Part shown: piece after piece, positions 28,367-37,868 of the stretch
How the letters are laid out: each line of letters starts with the position of its first letter
How positions within the stretch are numbered: position 1 is the first letter of the stretch
From: Aureococcus anophagefferens
Lineage: Eukaryota; Sar; Pelagophyceae; Pelagomonadales; Pelagomonadaceae
NCBI RefSeq assembly: GCF_000186865.1
Contig: NW_008705579.1
Span: forward strand, 321,931 to 385,930
Length of the DNA stretch: 64,000 nucleotides
Direction of reading: 5' to 3'
Translations under genes and position numbers: made by a program
The notes under the pieces: model-generated
Told to the model about the DNA's origin: nothing
The model's database searches: none
Seen by the model: the letters and a program-made list of their open reading frames with translations, nothing else

Positions 28367-30560
28367 ATGCCAACGATGGCGCAAAACGAACAAGCAAATA
28401 GCGCGGACAGCCGCCGCCTGACCACACCGCACCCTACACACACACTCGCGGTCCTCGCCGGGCTGTTCCTCTGCCGCGGCGCCGAGGCGCTGAGCGTCGC
28501 CGTGCGGCCGCCGCCCGTCGCCCGGGCGCCACCGCGACCGGAAAAGCCGAACCACTTCCGCGCGCCGGCGCCCTACGTGCTTCCCGAGGGCGCGCTCGCG
28601 GCGCTCGCCGGCGACGGCTTCGTCGTCGTCGAGGACTGGCTCAGCGAATCGGACGCGGACGCCTTCCGCGGCGACGCCATGAAGCAGCGCGCCGAGGGCC
28701 GCTTCGTCGCGTCCAAGGTCGGGAGCCGCCGCGTCGACGCCGCCGGCGACCTCGTGTCGTCGAACGGCCTCGCGGAGGAGACGCGGGCCGGCGAGACGTG
28801 CTGGCTCCGGCCGCCGCCGCCGGTCGCCTGCGGCGACGTCGCCGCGCGGCGAAAACTCAACGCGCGCGTGGAAGACTTGCGGGTCGCGCTCGCGGCGAGC
28901 TCGGGCGCCGCGCTGCTGCCCTTCGCGACGGAGCTCGGCTACGCGTTCTACGAGACCGGCGGCTTCTACAGGAAGCACGTCGACGTGCCGCGCGGCGTCT
29001 ACTACGAGCTCGGGCGGTCCGGCGCGACGAACTTCGCGCTCCAGGAGCGGCGCGAGTACAGCGTACTGCTCTATTTGAACCCGCGGGACTGGGACGCGGA
29101 CCGCGACGGCGGCGCGCTCGTCGTCGACGGGCCCGGCGGCGCGACGGTCGCCGTGTCGCCCCGGGGCGGCACGCTCGTCGTCATGTCGTCGGATCGCACG
29201 CCCCACGAGGTCCTCGCCTCGAAGCGGCCGCGGATCGCCGTCGTCGGCTGGTTCCGCACGCGCCGGTCCGAGGAGGCGGCGCGGCTCAAAGAGTCGGAAA
29301 TCTTCGCCGCCGCCGAGGCCTTCGAGCGCTTCGGCTACGACGCCGCGGCGCTCGCGACGTTCCGGCGCGCGCGGCCCCACCTGACGGAGCCCGTCGAGGT
29401 CGCCTACTGCTTCGCGCGGGAGGCGCACGCGCTCTTCGACGGCTTGGACGACCGGGACGGCGCGGCCGCCGCGTGGCGGTCGGCCCAAAACCTGGACCCG
29501 GGCAACGCCGTGAGCCTGCTGGGCCTGGCCATGACGACGCGGGACGACGACGAGCGGGCGGCGTCCCTCGCGGCGGCGCGACAGGCCGAGCCGGAGTCCG
29601 CGCGCGCGGCGCTCCTGCGCGCGGCGAGCCTCGACGTCGGCGACGCGGAGCGCGCGGCGCTCGCCGCGGACCTGTCGCGCTGCGCGCCCGCGGCGGCCTG
29701 CCTCGCCGAGTCGCTGGCGTGGCTCGACGCGGAGGGCTTCGACGCCCGGGAAGCCGCCAGTGCTTCTACTTCCCACTGTCTGTCCGTCGCGGCGGCGGCC
29801 GCGGCGGCGAACGCGGCCGGCGCGCCGCGCGCGTGCGCGGAGTTTGGCATCTACCACGGCCGCTCGCTGCGCCTCTTGGACGCGCAGCTCCCGGAGAACT
29901 GGGAGCTCCACGGCTTCGACTCCTTCGTGGGCCTGCCCGAGGCCTGGGCGCACGAGGCCGCGGGGTCCTACTCCGTGCTCGGCGACCGCCTGTGTGCAAA
30001 TCAAATCTTCAACTCGACTTCAATGTGAGCGTATTCGAATGTTTTGACACGAGCACTTCCGCTGTGCTTCGAGAACTCGATGAGAGCAATCGATTCGTCC
30101 AAAAATCAGCCGAATCGACGTCAACTTGACCGAGATAGAGAGTTCTGAAGTTTGGCCCCGACGTCCCAGCTCACTGGTTGATTTCCACACAGGCGACCGC
30201 GGCCTCGACGCGGACGCGGCCCTCGACGGCGCGGCGTCGCCCTACCCGGCGCGCGCCACGCTCCACCGGGGCTGGTTCGCCGACACGGCGGGGCCCTTCG
30301 CGGCGACGCCCGCCGCGGACAAACTCGGCCTCGTGCACCTCGACTGCGACCTGTACAGCTCCGCGCGCGACGTGCTCGCCGCGCTGGGCCCGAAGCTCGC
30401 GCCGGGCTGCGTCGTCGTCTTCGACGATTTTCTGGTTCACGCGACGTGGCGGGAGGACGAGAAGCGCGCCTGGGACGAGGCCGTCGCCGCGTTCGGCCTC
30501 CGGGCGCGCGTCGTCGCCGCGTCGCTCCTGACGAAGCAGGTCGTCTTCGAACTATTATAG
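28367..30560 (+). CDS. Fusion of a prolyl-4-hydroxylase-like dioxygenase and a TylF-like methyltransferase
   Basis: Exons 28367-29981 and 30193-30560 give 660 residues. A hydrophobic segment (LAVLAGLFLCRGAEALS) at 28-45 is a signal peptide or anchor. Domain 1 (about 70-300) is a P4H-type 2OG-Fe(II) oxygenase: H204-x-D206 (HVDVPRG), distal H280, and RPRIAVVGWF with the 2OG-binding Arg. A helical linker (300-485) has TPR-like character. Domain 2 (about 490-660) is a TylF/MycF-type class I methyltransferase: CAEFGIYHGRSLRLLD, GFDSFVGLPEAW, LVHLDCDLYSSARDVL, GCVVVFDDF. An introner cuts domain 2 after VLGDR. The pairing suggests hydroxylation then O-methylation of one product, which is inference. 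ATG 28376 is an alternative start. Confidence 0.8.
29982..30192 (+). mobile_element. Introner element, type 2 (copy D), a 211-bp GC-AG intron
   Basis: The 8-bp duplication GCGACCGC (29982-29989 and 30193-30200) flanks a 203-bp element (29990-30192) with inverted ends CTGTGTGCAAATCAA and TTGATTTCCACACAG (14 of 15 pair). The 5' splice site is the GC of the duplication; the AG ends the element. Its core is homologous to the type 1 introners read on the opposite strand (shared GCTTCGAGA, TCGTCCAAAA, TCAGCCGAA, CCGAGATAG). Its sister copy is at 44068-44277. Confidence 0.92.
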
Positions 30561-30563
30561 GTG

Positions 30564-33095
30564 TTAGGGGCATACGTAGTCCCCCGCCGTCCGCGGCAGG
30601 GCGCGCGGCCGCCGGGCCGGCGTCGTCGCGAGCGCGCTCTGGGGCCGCGCGCGCCGCGTCCGGCGGCCCGTCGCGCTCTTGGAGCCGAGTTTGCCCGCGG
30701 TCGCGCTCTTGGGCCGCGGCGCGGCCCTGTCGAGCTGGAGGGGCGTGGTCCACGTCGCGCGGCCGAGCCCCGCGCACTCCGCGCGGACGCGCAGGAGCTC
30801 CTCGCCGATGATGTTCGTCAGGAGCTCCTCGTCGCTGAGCCGCATCGTCTTGGGCGTGTAGGTCGGGATCGCGCCGGGCCGGAACTTGGACAGCGACGGC
30901 TGCGGCCTCGGGACGTCGAAGAGCCGCTTCGGCGTCTTCGCGCGCGGCGGCGGCGCGGCGTCGGCGCCGTCGGCGACCTCGGGGACGGGCGCCTCGGCCG
31001 GCGGGTCCGCCTCGCGCGGCGACGGCGGCGCCGCGCGGCGCGGCGCCGCCGCGGGCGCCGCGGGCCGCGCGGCGACGGCGGCCCGCAGCCGCTCCAGCTC
31101 GCGCTCGGCGGCGCTCCGCGCGGCGCCGTGGGCCTCGGCGTCGCGGAGCGCCGCGTCGAGGCGCCGCAGCAGCCGCTCGTGGTCGCGCGCCGCGGCCGCG
31201 GTCTCGCCGTCCGCGGCGTCGCGGTCCGCCCGGAGCGCGTCGCGCTCGTCGCGGAGCGCGTCGCGCTCGGCGACGACGACGCGGTACTGCACCTCGACGC
31301 CGTCGCGCATCGTCGCGTCGTCGGAGAGCGCCTCCGTGCGGTGCCGCGACGCCTGGACCGCGCGCAGCGCCTCGTCGCGCGCGCGCCGCGTCTCGCCGTG
31401 GAGCCGCCGCTCGTCGTGGAGCCGCTCCTGGAGCGAGATCTTCTCCTCGGCGGAGCGCGCCGTCGCATTTTGCAATTTTGCGCGCGTCGCGTCGTGGTCA
31501 ACGCGCTCGCGCGCGAGCGCCTCCGCGGGGTCCTCGTCGGCGTCGAACGCGTCGGGCGCCGCGCCCTTCGACGGCGACGCCGCGGGCGACGCGAGCGCGC
31601 CGTCGAGGCGCGACCGCGTCTTCTCGTGGGCGCCGCGCTCCGCGTGGAGGTCCTCCTCGGCCTTGGCGCGCGAAAAGTCGCTCGCCGCGAGCTTCTCGCG
31701 GAGCTCCGCGAGCCCCGCGTCGTCGCCGCCGCCGCCGCCGGCGGCGTCCGCGACGCGCCTCCGGAGCCTCGCCACCTCCGCGTCCGCGTCGCGCCGCGCG
31801 CCCTCGGCGACCTTGAGCGCGGCGCGCGCCGTCGACTCGTCCGCGGCGGCCGACCGCCGCAGGTCGTCGAGGGCGCCCTTGGTCCGCTCGTGCGCGGCCC
31901 GCTCCTTCGCCGCGGCCTCCTTCTCGGCGACCAGGGCGCTCTTGAGGTACGCGGCCTCGCCCGCGCCGTCGCCGCTCGCCGCCGCGGCCTTCTGTAAGAC
32001 GTCGAGCGCCGCGTCGCGCTCGACGAGCAGGGCGTCGCGCTCGGCGAGCTGGGCGTCCTTCTCGCCGAGCGCGTCTTTGGCCGCGTCGCGGTCCGCGAAC
32101 GCGCCGTCGCGTTCCCGGAGCGCCGCGCGGAGCGCCGCGTCGCGCTCCCGGAGCGCCCGGGCCGTCGCCCGGTCGCGGGTCGCGTAGTGGTGCCTCGCGA
32201 AGGCCCAGAAGCCGCGGCCGCGCGCGGCCCGGTCCCGCCGCGCGGCCGCGGCCGCGAGCGCGCGCGCGACGACGCATAGTTCGCCGCGCGGCGTTCCCGG
32301 AGCGTCCGCGGGCGGCGCGGCGCCGCTCCAGTCGCGCTGGCGGAAGACCGTCGTCTTCGGCGCCTCGACGTCCTCGCCGTTGGCGATGGCCTTGGCGTAG
32401 GCGAAGTTGGGCGTCCCGCGGTCGCCCCGGAGGAACGAGCCCCGGTCGACGCCCGGCGGCGCGAGGCCCTGCGCGACGATGGACTGGCGCCGCCGCTGGC
32501 CGAGCTGCGTGATGATGCCCGGCGCGGCGCCGTCGGCGGCGGAGACGGCCGGCAGCTCGTCGGCGTCCGCCTTCTTCCGCCAGCGGAACTGCTCCTCCGT
32601 GGCCTCCGTGGGAACCATCTGCCCGTTCTTCCAGACGAACGGCGTCTTCGGCGCGGGGTCCGGCGCGGGCGTCGCCGACGACGGCCGCCGGAATTTGTAG
32701 GGCGTCGCGGCCGGTTCGGGCTCGGGCTCGGGCTCGGGCGTCGCCGACGACGGCCGCCGGCTCCAGCGGAACTTCTCCGGCCGCTCGTCGCCGCCGTCCG
32801 CGAACTCGCGCGTCGACGGCCGCCGGCTCCAGCGGAACTTCTCCGGCTGCTGCGGCGCCGACGCGGCGGGCAGCGCCGACGACGGCCGCGGCGGCAGCGC
32901 CGCCTTGCCCCCGCCCTCGCTCTCGCCCTCGGACTCGCCGTCGTCGCCGTCGCCGCGGCGGAGGCGGAAGTTGGCGCTCTGCGGCCGCGTCCGCGCCATG
33001 CTCTGCCGCTTGCGCGCCGCCAGCTGGTTGAAGATGGACCGGTCGCTGCTGGCCGCCGTGTCCACCGACTCCTCCTGGCGGATGTGGGCCAGCAT
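30564..33095 (-). CDS. Large coiled-coil protein with RPSSATP-type repeats
   Basis: A protein of 843 residues. Residues 1-230 are disordered and basic, with repeats of the form EKFRWSRRPSSATPEP (at least three related copies) and RPQSANF. Residues ~290-690 are a long Ala/Arg/Glu coiled coil with repeated RERDAAL and AERDALLVERDAAL heptads. The C-terminus again carries RPKSATAGK and RPQSALATTPARRP. RPxSA motifs recur in ciliary and microtubule-associated proteins, so a cytoskeletal role is possible but unproven. Start: ATG 33095 (MLAHIRQEESVD). Its stop is 3 bp from the stop of the P4H-TylF gene. Confidence 0.65.
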   Translation of the reverse strand: MLAHIRQEESVDTAASSDRSIFNQLAARKRQSMARTRPQSANFRLRRGDGDDGESEGESEGGGKAALPPRPSSALPAASAPQQPEKFRWSRRPSTREFADGGDERPEKFRWSRRPSSATPEPEPEPEPAATPYKFRRPSSATPAPDPAPKTPFVWKNGQMVPTEATEEQFRWRKKADADELPAVSAADGAAPGIITQLGQRRRQSIVAQGLAPPGVDRGSFLRGDRGTPNFAYAKAIANGEDVEAPKTTVFRQRDWSGAAPPADAPGTPRGELCVVARALAAAAARRDRAARGRGFWAFARHHYATRDRATARALRERDAALRAALRERDGAFADRDAAKDALGEKDAQLAERDALLVERDAALDVLQKAAAASGDGAGEAAYLKSALVAEKEAAAKERAAHERTKGALDDLRRSAAADESTARAALKVAEGARRDADAEVARLRRRVADAAGGGGGDDAGLAELREKLAASDFSRAKAEEDLHAERGAHEKTRSRLDGALASPAASPSKGAAPDAFDADEDPAEALARERVDHDATRAKLQNATARSAEEKISLQERLHDERRLHGETRRARDEALRAVQASRHRTEALSDDATMRDGVEVQYRVVVAERDALRDERDALRADRDAADGETAAAARDHERLLRRLDAALRDAEAHGAARSAAERELERLRAAVAARPAAPAAAPRRAAPPSPREADPPAEAPVPEVADGADAAPPPRAKTPKRLFDVPRPQPSLSKFRPGAIPTYTPKTMRLSDEELLTNIIGEELLRVRAECAGLGRATWTTPLQLDRAAPRPKSATAGKLGSKSATGRRTRRARPQSALATTPARRPRALPRTAGDYVCP

Positions 33096-33210
33096 CGTCG
33101 CGACGCCGGCCGGTGCCAACGCGCTCGACCGGTCGACCGGGCTGCCCTCGCCCCTTGGAACGAGTTTGCACCGTGAACCGCTTCGTTAGCCTGGCCCTTT
33201 ACGCACTTCT

Positions 33211-33990
33211 TTACGCCGCCGCGGCCGTCGCGCGGTCCAGCGCGCCGAGGACCTCGTCGACGATGGCCTCGAGGCCGTCGCCCCGCTTGACGGAGGCGAA
33301 GACCGTCGGCCCGTCGCCGCGCATCTTCCTCGCGTCGCGGTCCATGACGCCGAGGTCCGCGCCGACGGCCTCCGCGAGGTCCGTCTTGTTGATGACGAGG
33401 ACGTCGGACTGGGTGATGCCCGGCCCGCCCTTGCGGGGCACCTTGTCGCCGCCGGCGACGTCGATGACGTAGAGGCTAAAGTCCGCGAGCTCCGAGCTGA
33501 AGTGCGCCGCGAGGTTGTCGCCGCCGGACTCGCAGAGCAGGAGCTCGACGCCCGCGTGCGTCGCCGTGAGCGCCTCCAGCGCCTCGAGGTTCGCGGACAC
33601 GTCCTCGCGGATGGCCGCGTGGGGGCAGCCGCCCGTCTCGACGGCGGCGATGCGGTCCGGTGCGAGCGCGGAGTTCCGCGCGAGGAATTCCGCGTCCTCG
33701 CGCGTGAAGATGTCGTTCGTGACGACGGCGAGCGACCGCTCCTCGCGGAGGCGCCGGCAGAGCGCCAGCGTCAGCGCCGTCTTGCCGGACCCGACGGGGC
33801 CGCCGATGCCCACGGTGAAGGCGCGCGACGCCCAGTCGCGCGTCGCCCAGAAGGCCGGCAGGCCCGTGTCCCGCGCGCCGAAGGACCCGGGGTGGTCGTA
33901 GTGCTCGTGGCTGTGGGAGTGGGCCGCGCGCGTGCGCGCGGCGGCGATGCGCGTCGCGGCGGCGCGCCGCAGCGCGCGGAGCGCGAGCAT
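33211..33990 (-). CDS. ureG: Urease accessory GTPase UreG
   Basis: A protein of 259 residues. His-rich N-terminus [12 protein letters not shown] (residues 24-35), as in plant UreG, probably Ni-binding. P-loop [13 protein letters not shown] (61-73), [13 protein letters not shown], the Ni-coordinating CPH in [27 protein letters not shown], the G3-like [17 protein letters not shown], and the guanine-specific NKTD. UreG hydrolyses GTP to load nickel into urease. The 20-residue Ala/Arg leader before the His stretch could be a targeting peptide or only a long start. It is divergent from the ureD-ureF fusion; 207 bp separate the start codons. Confidence 0.95.
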   Translation of the reverse strand: MLALRALRRAAATRIAAARTRAAHSHSHEHYDHPGSFGARDTGLPAFWATRDWASRAFTVGIGGPVGSGKTALTLALCRRLREERSLAVVTNDIFTREDAEFLARNSALAPDRIAAVETGGCPHAAIREDVSANLEALEALTATHAGVELLLCESGGDNLAAHFSSELADFSLYVIDVAGGDKVPRKGGPGITQSDVLVINKTDLAEAVGADLGVMDRDARKMRGDGPTVFASVKRGDGLEAIVDEVLGALDRATAAAA

Positions 33991-34197
33991 GTTGGTCGAG
34001 GTCGGGGCGAGGCTGGTGTTGCCGCAGCGCGCTGCAGCGCTCGCCGAATATTGCCGTGAGCTGGAGTTGTTGCCTGCCCTGTGCTGCGAGATGGCAGGCG
34101 TTTGAGAGCGTCGAGACTGCACGCGGAGGCTTAAAAACGCAACACCAAGCTACGCATACGAGAGGCTTAAGAGCACACGACACCACGCTACGAAAAG
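33991..34197. promoter_or_regulatory. Divergent ureG / ureDF promoter region
   Basis: 207 bp between the start codons of ureG (minus) and the ureD-ureF fusion (plus), AT-richer than the genes. A single bidirectional region could co-regulate both urease accessory genes. No known nitrogen-response motif is recognised with confidence. Confidence 0.5.
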
Positions 34198-35625
34198 ATG
34201 GACCGCGTGCGCCACGGCTTCGCGCGCATCACCGCCGAGGTCGTGCAGCAGAAGACGGTGCTCACGCGCATCGCGCACAAAGCACCCGCGCGCCTGCTGC
34301 CGCTGAAAACGGCCGCAGCGGCGAGCGTCGGCGCGGCGCGCTGCGTGCTGAGCTCGCTGGGCGGCGGCCTGCTGAGCGGCGACGCGCTCGACTTCGAGAT
34401 CGTCGTCGAGGACGGCGCGACGCTGCACCTCGGCACGCAGGCGTCGACGAAAGTCTACAAGGGCCCCGCCGGCGCGAGCCAGACGCTCGAGGCGTCCGTC
34501 GGCTCAGGAGCGCTGCTCGTGTCGACGCCCGACGCCGTGACGCCCTTCCGCGCCTCGACGTACACGCAAACGCAGCGCTTCGAGCTCGCGGACGGCGCGT
34601 CGGTCGCCGTCGTCGACTGGCTCGGCGCGGGCCGCGCCGCGAACGGCGAGCGCTGGGCCTTCGACGCCGCGACGACCCGGAGCCGCTACGTCGTCGGCGG
34701 CGCGGAGATCGTCGACGCGCTGCGCCTCGGCGGGCCGGCGGCGCGCTTCGACGTCGATACGACCACGGAAGCCTACGACGTCGCCGCGTCCTTGGTGCTC
34801 GTCGGGCCGCGGGCCGCGGCGGCGGCGGCGGCGACGCGCGGCGTCGCGGGCGACCTCGCGGCGCGGCGCGGCGCGCGGCGCCTGGAGAAGGGGCCCGCGT
34901 CCGCGGGGCGCCTCGCGCTCGAGGGCGCCGTCGTCATGGGCGTCGGCGACGCGGGCGGCGGCGCGACGGTCGCGCGCCTCGTCGCCGAGTCGCCGGACGA
35001 CGCGTACCGCGTGCTCCGCGCGTGCCTCGAGCCGCTGGCGAGCGAGCTCGGCGAGGCGCCCTACGCGGACCGCATCCACGCCGTCGGCGGCTTCGGCGCG
35101 GCGGCGCGGCCGCGGACGTGTACCGAGCGGCGGCCCGCCGCCGCCGACGCGGACGGCGGCGCGCCGCTCCGCCGCGCTCAGCGCCTCGCGCTCGCGCAGC
35201 TCGTCGACTCGGCGCTGCCGACGGGGGGCTTCGCCCACTCGGGCGGCGTCGAGGCGGCCTTCCAGCTCGGCCTGCTGCCGCCGGGCGACGAGGCCGCGGC
35301 GCTCCGGTTCCTCGACGTTTTGCTCGCGTCGCACGCGGCCGTCCAGGCTCCGTTTTTCGCCGCGGCGCACGGCGGCGGCGACGCGGCGGCGCTGGACGCG
35401 GGCCTGGGGGCGCTCCTCGCGGCGACGGCGCCGGCGCACCGCGCGTCGCTGGCCGCCGGCGCGGCCGTCACCCGCGTGGCCGCGGAGCTCGCGCCGGCGC
35501 CGGCGCGCGCGAAGCACGGCGCCGTCGCGCTCGGCGCGCTCGCGGCGCGCCTCGGGTTGCCCCGGGACGCGGCGCTCGACGCCTTCGCCTTCACGGCCGT
35601 GCGCGACGCCGCGTCCGCCGCCGGC
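34198..35625 (+). CDS. ureDF: UreD-UreF fusion, C-terminus lost in gap
   Basis: One uninterrupted frame of 476 codons before the N gap. Residues 1-310 are UreD: TVLTRIAHKAPARLL, the signature SSLGGGLLSGD (about 52-62), THLGTQASTKVYK-like segment (about 78-88), and DWLGAGRAANGERWAFD (about 141). After a linker of roughly 20-25 residues, UreF begins: LAQLVDSALPTGGFAHSGGV (about 335), FLDVLLASHAAVQAPFFAA, ending in the gap in AFTAVRDAASAAG, which is UreF-like. UreD and UreF act together with UreG in nickel delivery, so fusing them is chemically sensible. About 70-80 UreF residues are missing, close to what the gap could hold. A hidden in-frame intron at the junction cannot be excluded. Confidence 0.88.
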
Positions 35626-35830
35626 NNNNNNNNNNNNNNNNNNNNNNNNNNNNNNNNNNNNNNNNNNNNNNNNNNNNNNNNNNNNNNNNNNNNNNNNNNN
35701 NNNNNNNNNNNNNNNNNNNNNNNNNNNNNNNNNNNNNNNNNNNNNNNNNNNNNNNNNNNNNNNNNNNNNNNNNNNNNNNNNNNNNNNNNNNNNNNNNNNN
35801 NNNNNNNNNNNNNNNNNNNNNNNNNNNNNN
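35626..35830. other. Assembly gap, 205 N
   Basis: 205 N, likely an estimated gap. It removes the end of UreF and the intergenic start of the next gene. The sequence after the gap (35831-35900) has no clear UreF ending. Confidence 0.95.
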
Positions 35831-35900
35831 GTCGACCCGCCTCGTGAAACGCCCCGTGAAATATCTGCGAACGACTCGCCTGAAAATCTCCTGAAAACCC

Positions 35901-36899
35901 ATGCGACATCCGACCGTCGTCGCGGCGTGTCTCGCCTCCACGGCGACCGCCTACGGCCCCGAAACGCTTTCGAATGAAACGGCCAGCCCGACCTCGGCGC
36001 CCGCGCCCGTGTCCGCGTTCGAGTCGCGAGAGGAGCTCCTCGACGCGATCGAGCATTGGTACGACGACGAGGGCCACGCCGACGGCTGGTGGCGCGGCGA
36101 AGACCGCTACGGCCCCATCGGCGCCTGGGACACGTCGCGCGTCGCGGACATGAGCCGCCTCTTCTGCTACGCGGACTACTGCTGGCCGCACTCGCACGTC
36201 GGAGCGATGACGTTCGACGAGGACATCTCCGGCTGGGACACGTCGCGCGTGACGGACACGTCGTTGATGTTCCGCGGCGCGAACGCCTTCGACCGGGACG
36301 TCGGCGCCTGGGACACGTCGTCCGTCACGGACATGTCCTACATGTTCCGCGGCGCCGACGCGTTCGACGGCGACGTGGGCTCGTGGGACACGTCCGCGGT
36401 CGCGAGCGCGGTGCAGATGTTCAAGGACACCTACCGCTTCGACCAGGACCTGTCGCAGTGGGACGTCTCGCGCCTCGCCGACATGCGGGACATGTTCGCG
36501 CACGCGGCGGCCTTCGACCAGGACCTGAGCGCGTGGTCCGTGCCGTGCCAGGCGATGTATTTTCACGGCTCCGCGTGCGAGGAGGTGTCATGCGGTTTGT
36601 GGTGCGGCGGCGACGACGACTACGTCGCGGAGGACGACCCGGACATCACGCTCGTGTCCTTCTTCCTCGCCGCGACCGTGTCCATCCTCGCGAGCTACGC
36701 GATCATCTCGTGCTTCGTCCGGTTGCGGAGCTGCGGCAGCAAGGGGCCGGGCGGCGCGTCCGTCCACCCCATGGACCCCCCGGACATCGACCTCTGGGAG
36801 GACCACCCCGCGCCGGCGCCGCCGCCCGTCTCGTCCGGCGGCGTCGCGTCGCGCTGGGGCGCGCTGCGGCGCGCCGCGGCAATTGGCAACCACGAATGA
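35901..36899 (+). CDS. DUF285 / BspA-type repeat surface protein
   Basis: A protein of 332 residues. Signal peptide MRHPTVVAACLASTATAYG. Residues ~55-220 carry four or five copies of the DUF285 repeat (PF03382): IGAWDTSRVADMSRLF, ISGWDTSRVTDTSLMF, VGAWDTSSVTDMSYMF, VGSWDTSAVASAVQMF, LSQWDVSRLADMRDMF. A Cys-rich stretch (FHGSACEEVSCGLWCGG) is followed by one transmembrane helix (ITLVSFFLAATVSILASYAIISCF) and a Pro-rich cytosolic tail. Family members are abundant surface proteins in stramenopiles with no defined activity. Its position inside the urease cluster is probably incidental. Confidence 0.85.
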   Translation: MRHPTVVAACLASTATAYGPETLSNETASPTSAPAPVSAFESREELLDAIEHWYDDEGHADGWWRGEDRYGPIGAWDTSRVADMSRLFCYADYCWPHSHVGAMTFDEDISGWDTSRVTDTSLMFRGANAFDRDVGAWDTSSVTDMSYMFRGADAFDGDVGSWDTSAVASAVQMFKDTYRFDQDLSQWDVSRLADMRDMFAHAAAFDQDLSAWSVPCQAMYFHGSACEEVSCGLWCGGDDDYVAEDDPDITLVSFFLAATVSILASYAIISCFVRLRSCGSKGPGGASVHPMDPPDIDLWEDHPAPAPPPVSSGGVASRWGALRRAAAIGNHE

Positions 36900-36925
36900 A
36901 ATCACAATACATGTGCTTAGTCTGT

Positions 36926-37828
36926 TTAGAAGAGAAAGTAGCTCTGGGCGAGCGGCACGGCCGTCGCCGGGTCGCAGGTGAGGGTCTCGCCGTCCGCCTT
37001 GACCTCGAAGGTCTCCGGGTCCACGGTGATGTCCGGCGTCGCGTCGTTGAGGACCATGTCCTTCTTGCCGACGGTCCTCGTGTTCTTGACCGCCGCCGTC
37101 GACTTGGAGAGGCCGTAGAGGTCCTTGACGCCGCGGTCGTGCGCCGCGCGCGACACGAACGCGAGCGACGTGTCGCCGACGGCCTTGCCGAGCGCGCCGA
37201 ACATGGGGCGCATCTTCACCGGCTGGGGCGTCGGGATGGACCTGGGCGAGGGACGAGGTCGGTTGCAAAAACGGGGAAGGGGACGCGGCAACCGGACGCG
37301 TTCGGGTCGCCCATCTGGGCCCAGGCGATGGCCCCGCCCTTGATGACCATCTCGGGCTTGGCGCCGAAGTGGCTCGGCTTCCAGAGCACGAGGTCCGCGA
37401 GCTTGCCGACCTCGACGCTGCCGATGTGGTCGGACATGCCGTGGGCGATGGCCGGGTTGATCGTGTACTTGGCGACGTAGCGCTTGACGCGCGTGTTGTC
37501 GTCGCCGGCGGCCGCGTCTTCGGGCAGCGGGCCGCGCTGCTTCTTCATCTTGTCCGCGGTCTGCCACGTGCGCGTGATGACCTCGCCGATGCGGCCCATG
37601 GCCTGGGAGTCGCTGGAGATGATGGAGATGGCGCCCGTGTCGTGCAGGATGTCCTCCGCGGCGATGGTCTCGCCGCGGATGCGCGACTCGGCGAACCTGC
37701 GAACGCGCGCGGGTCGGCGGTAAAACTCCGGGGGGGGGGGGGGGGGGCGAACCGACGGCGAGAGCCTCGCCGGGCGGCGCGAAGAAGGGACGCGGGAAAA
37801 CCGACGCGACGTCCTCGGGGATCGACTT

Positions 37829-37868
<40 letters not shown>

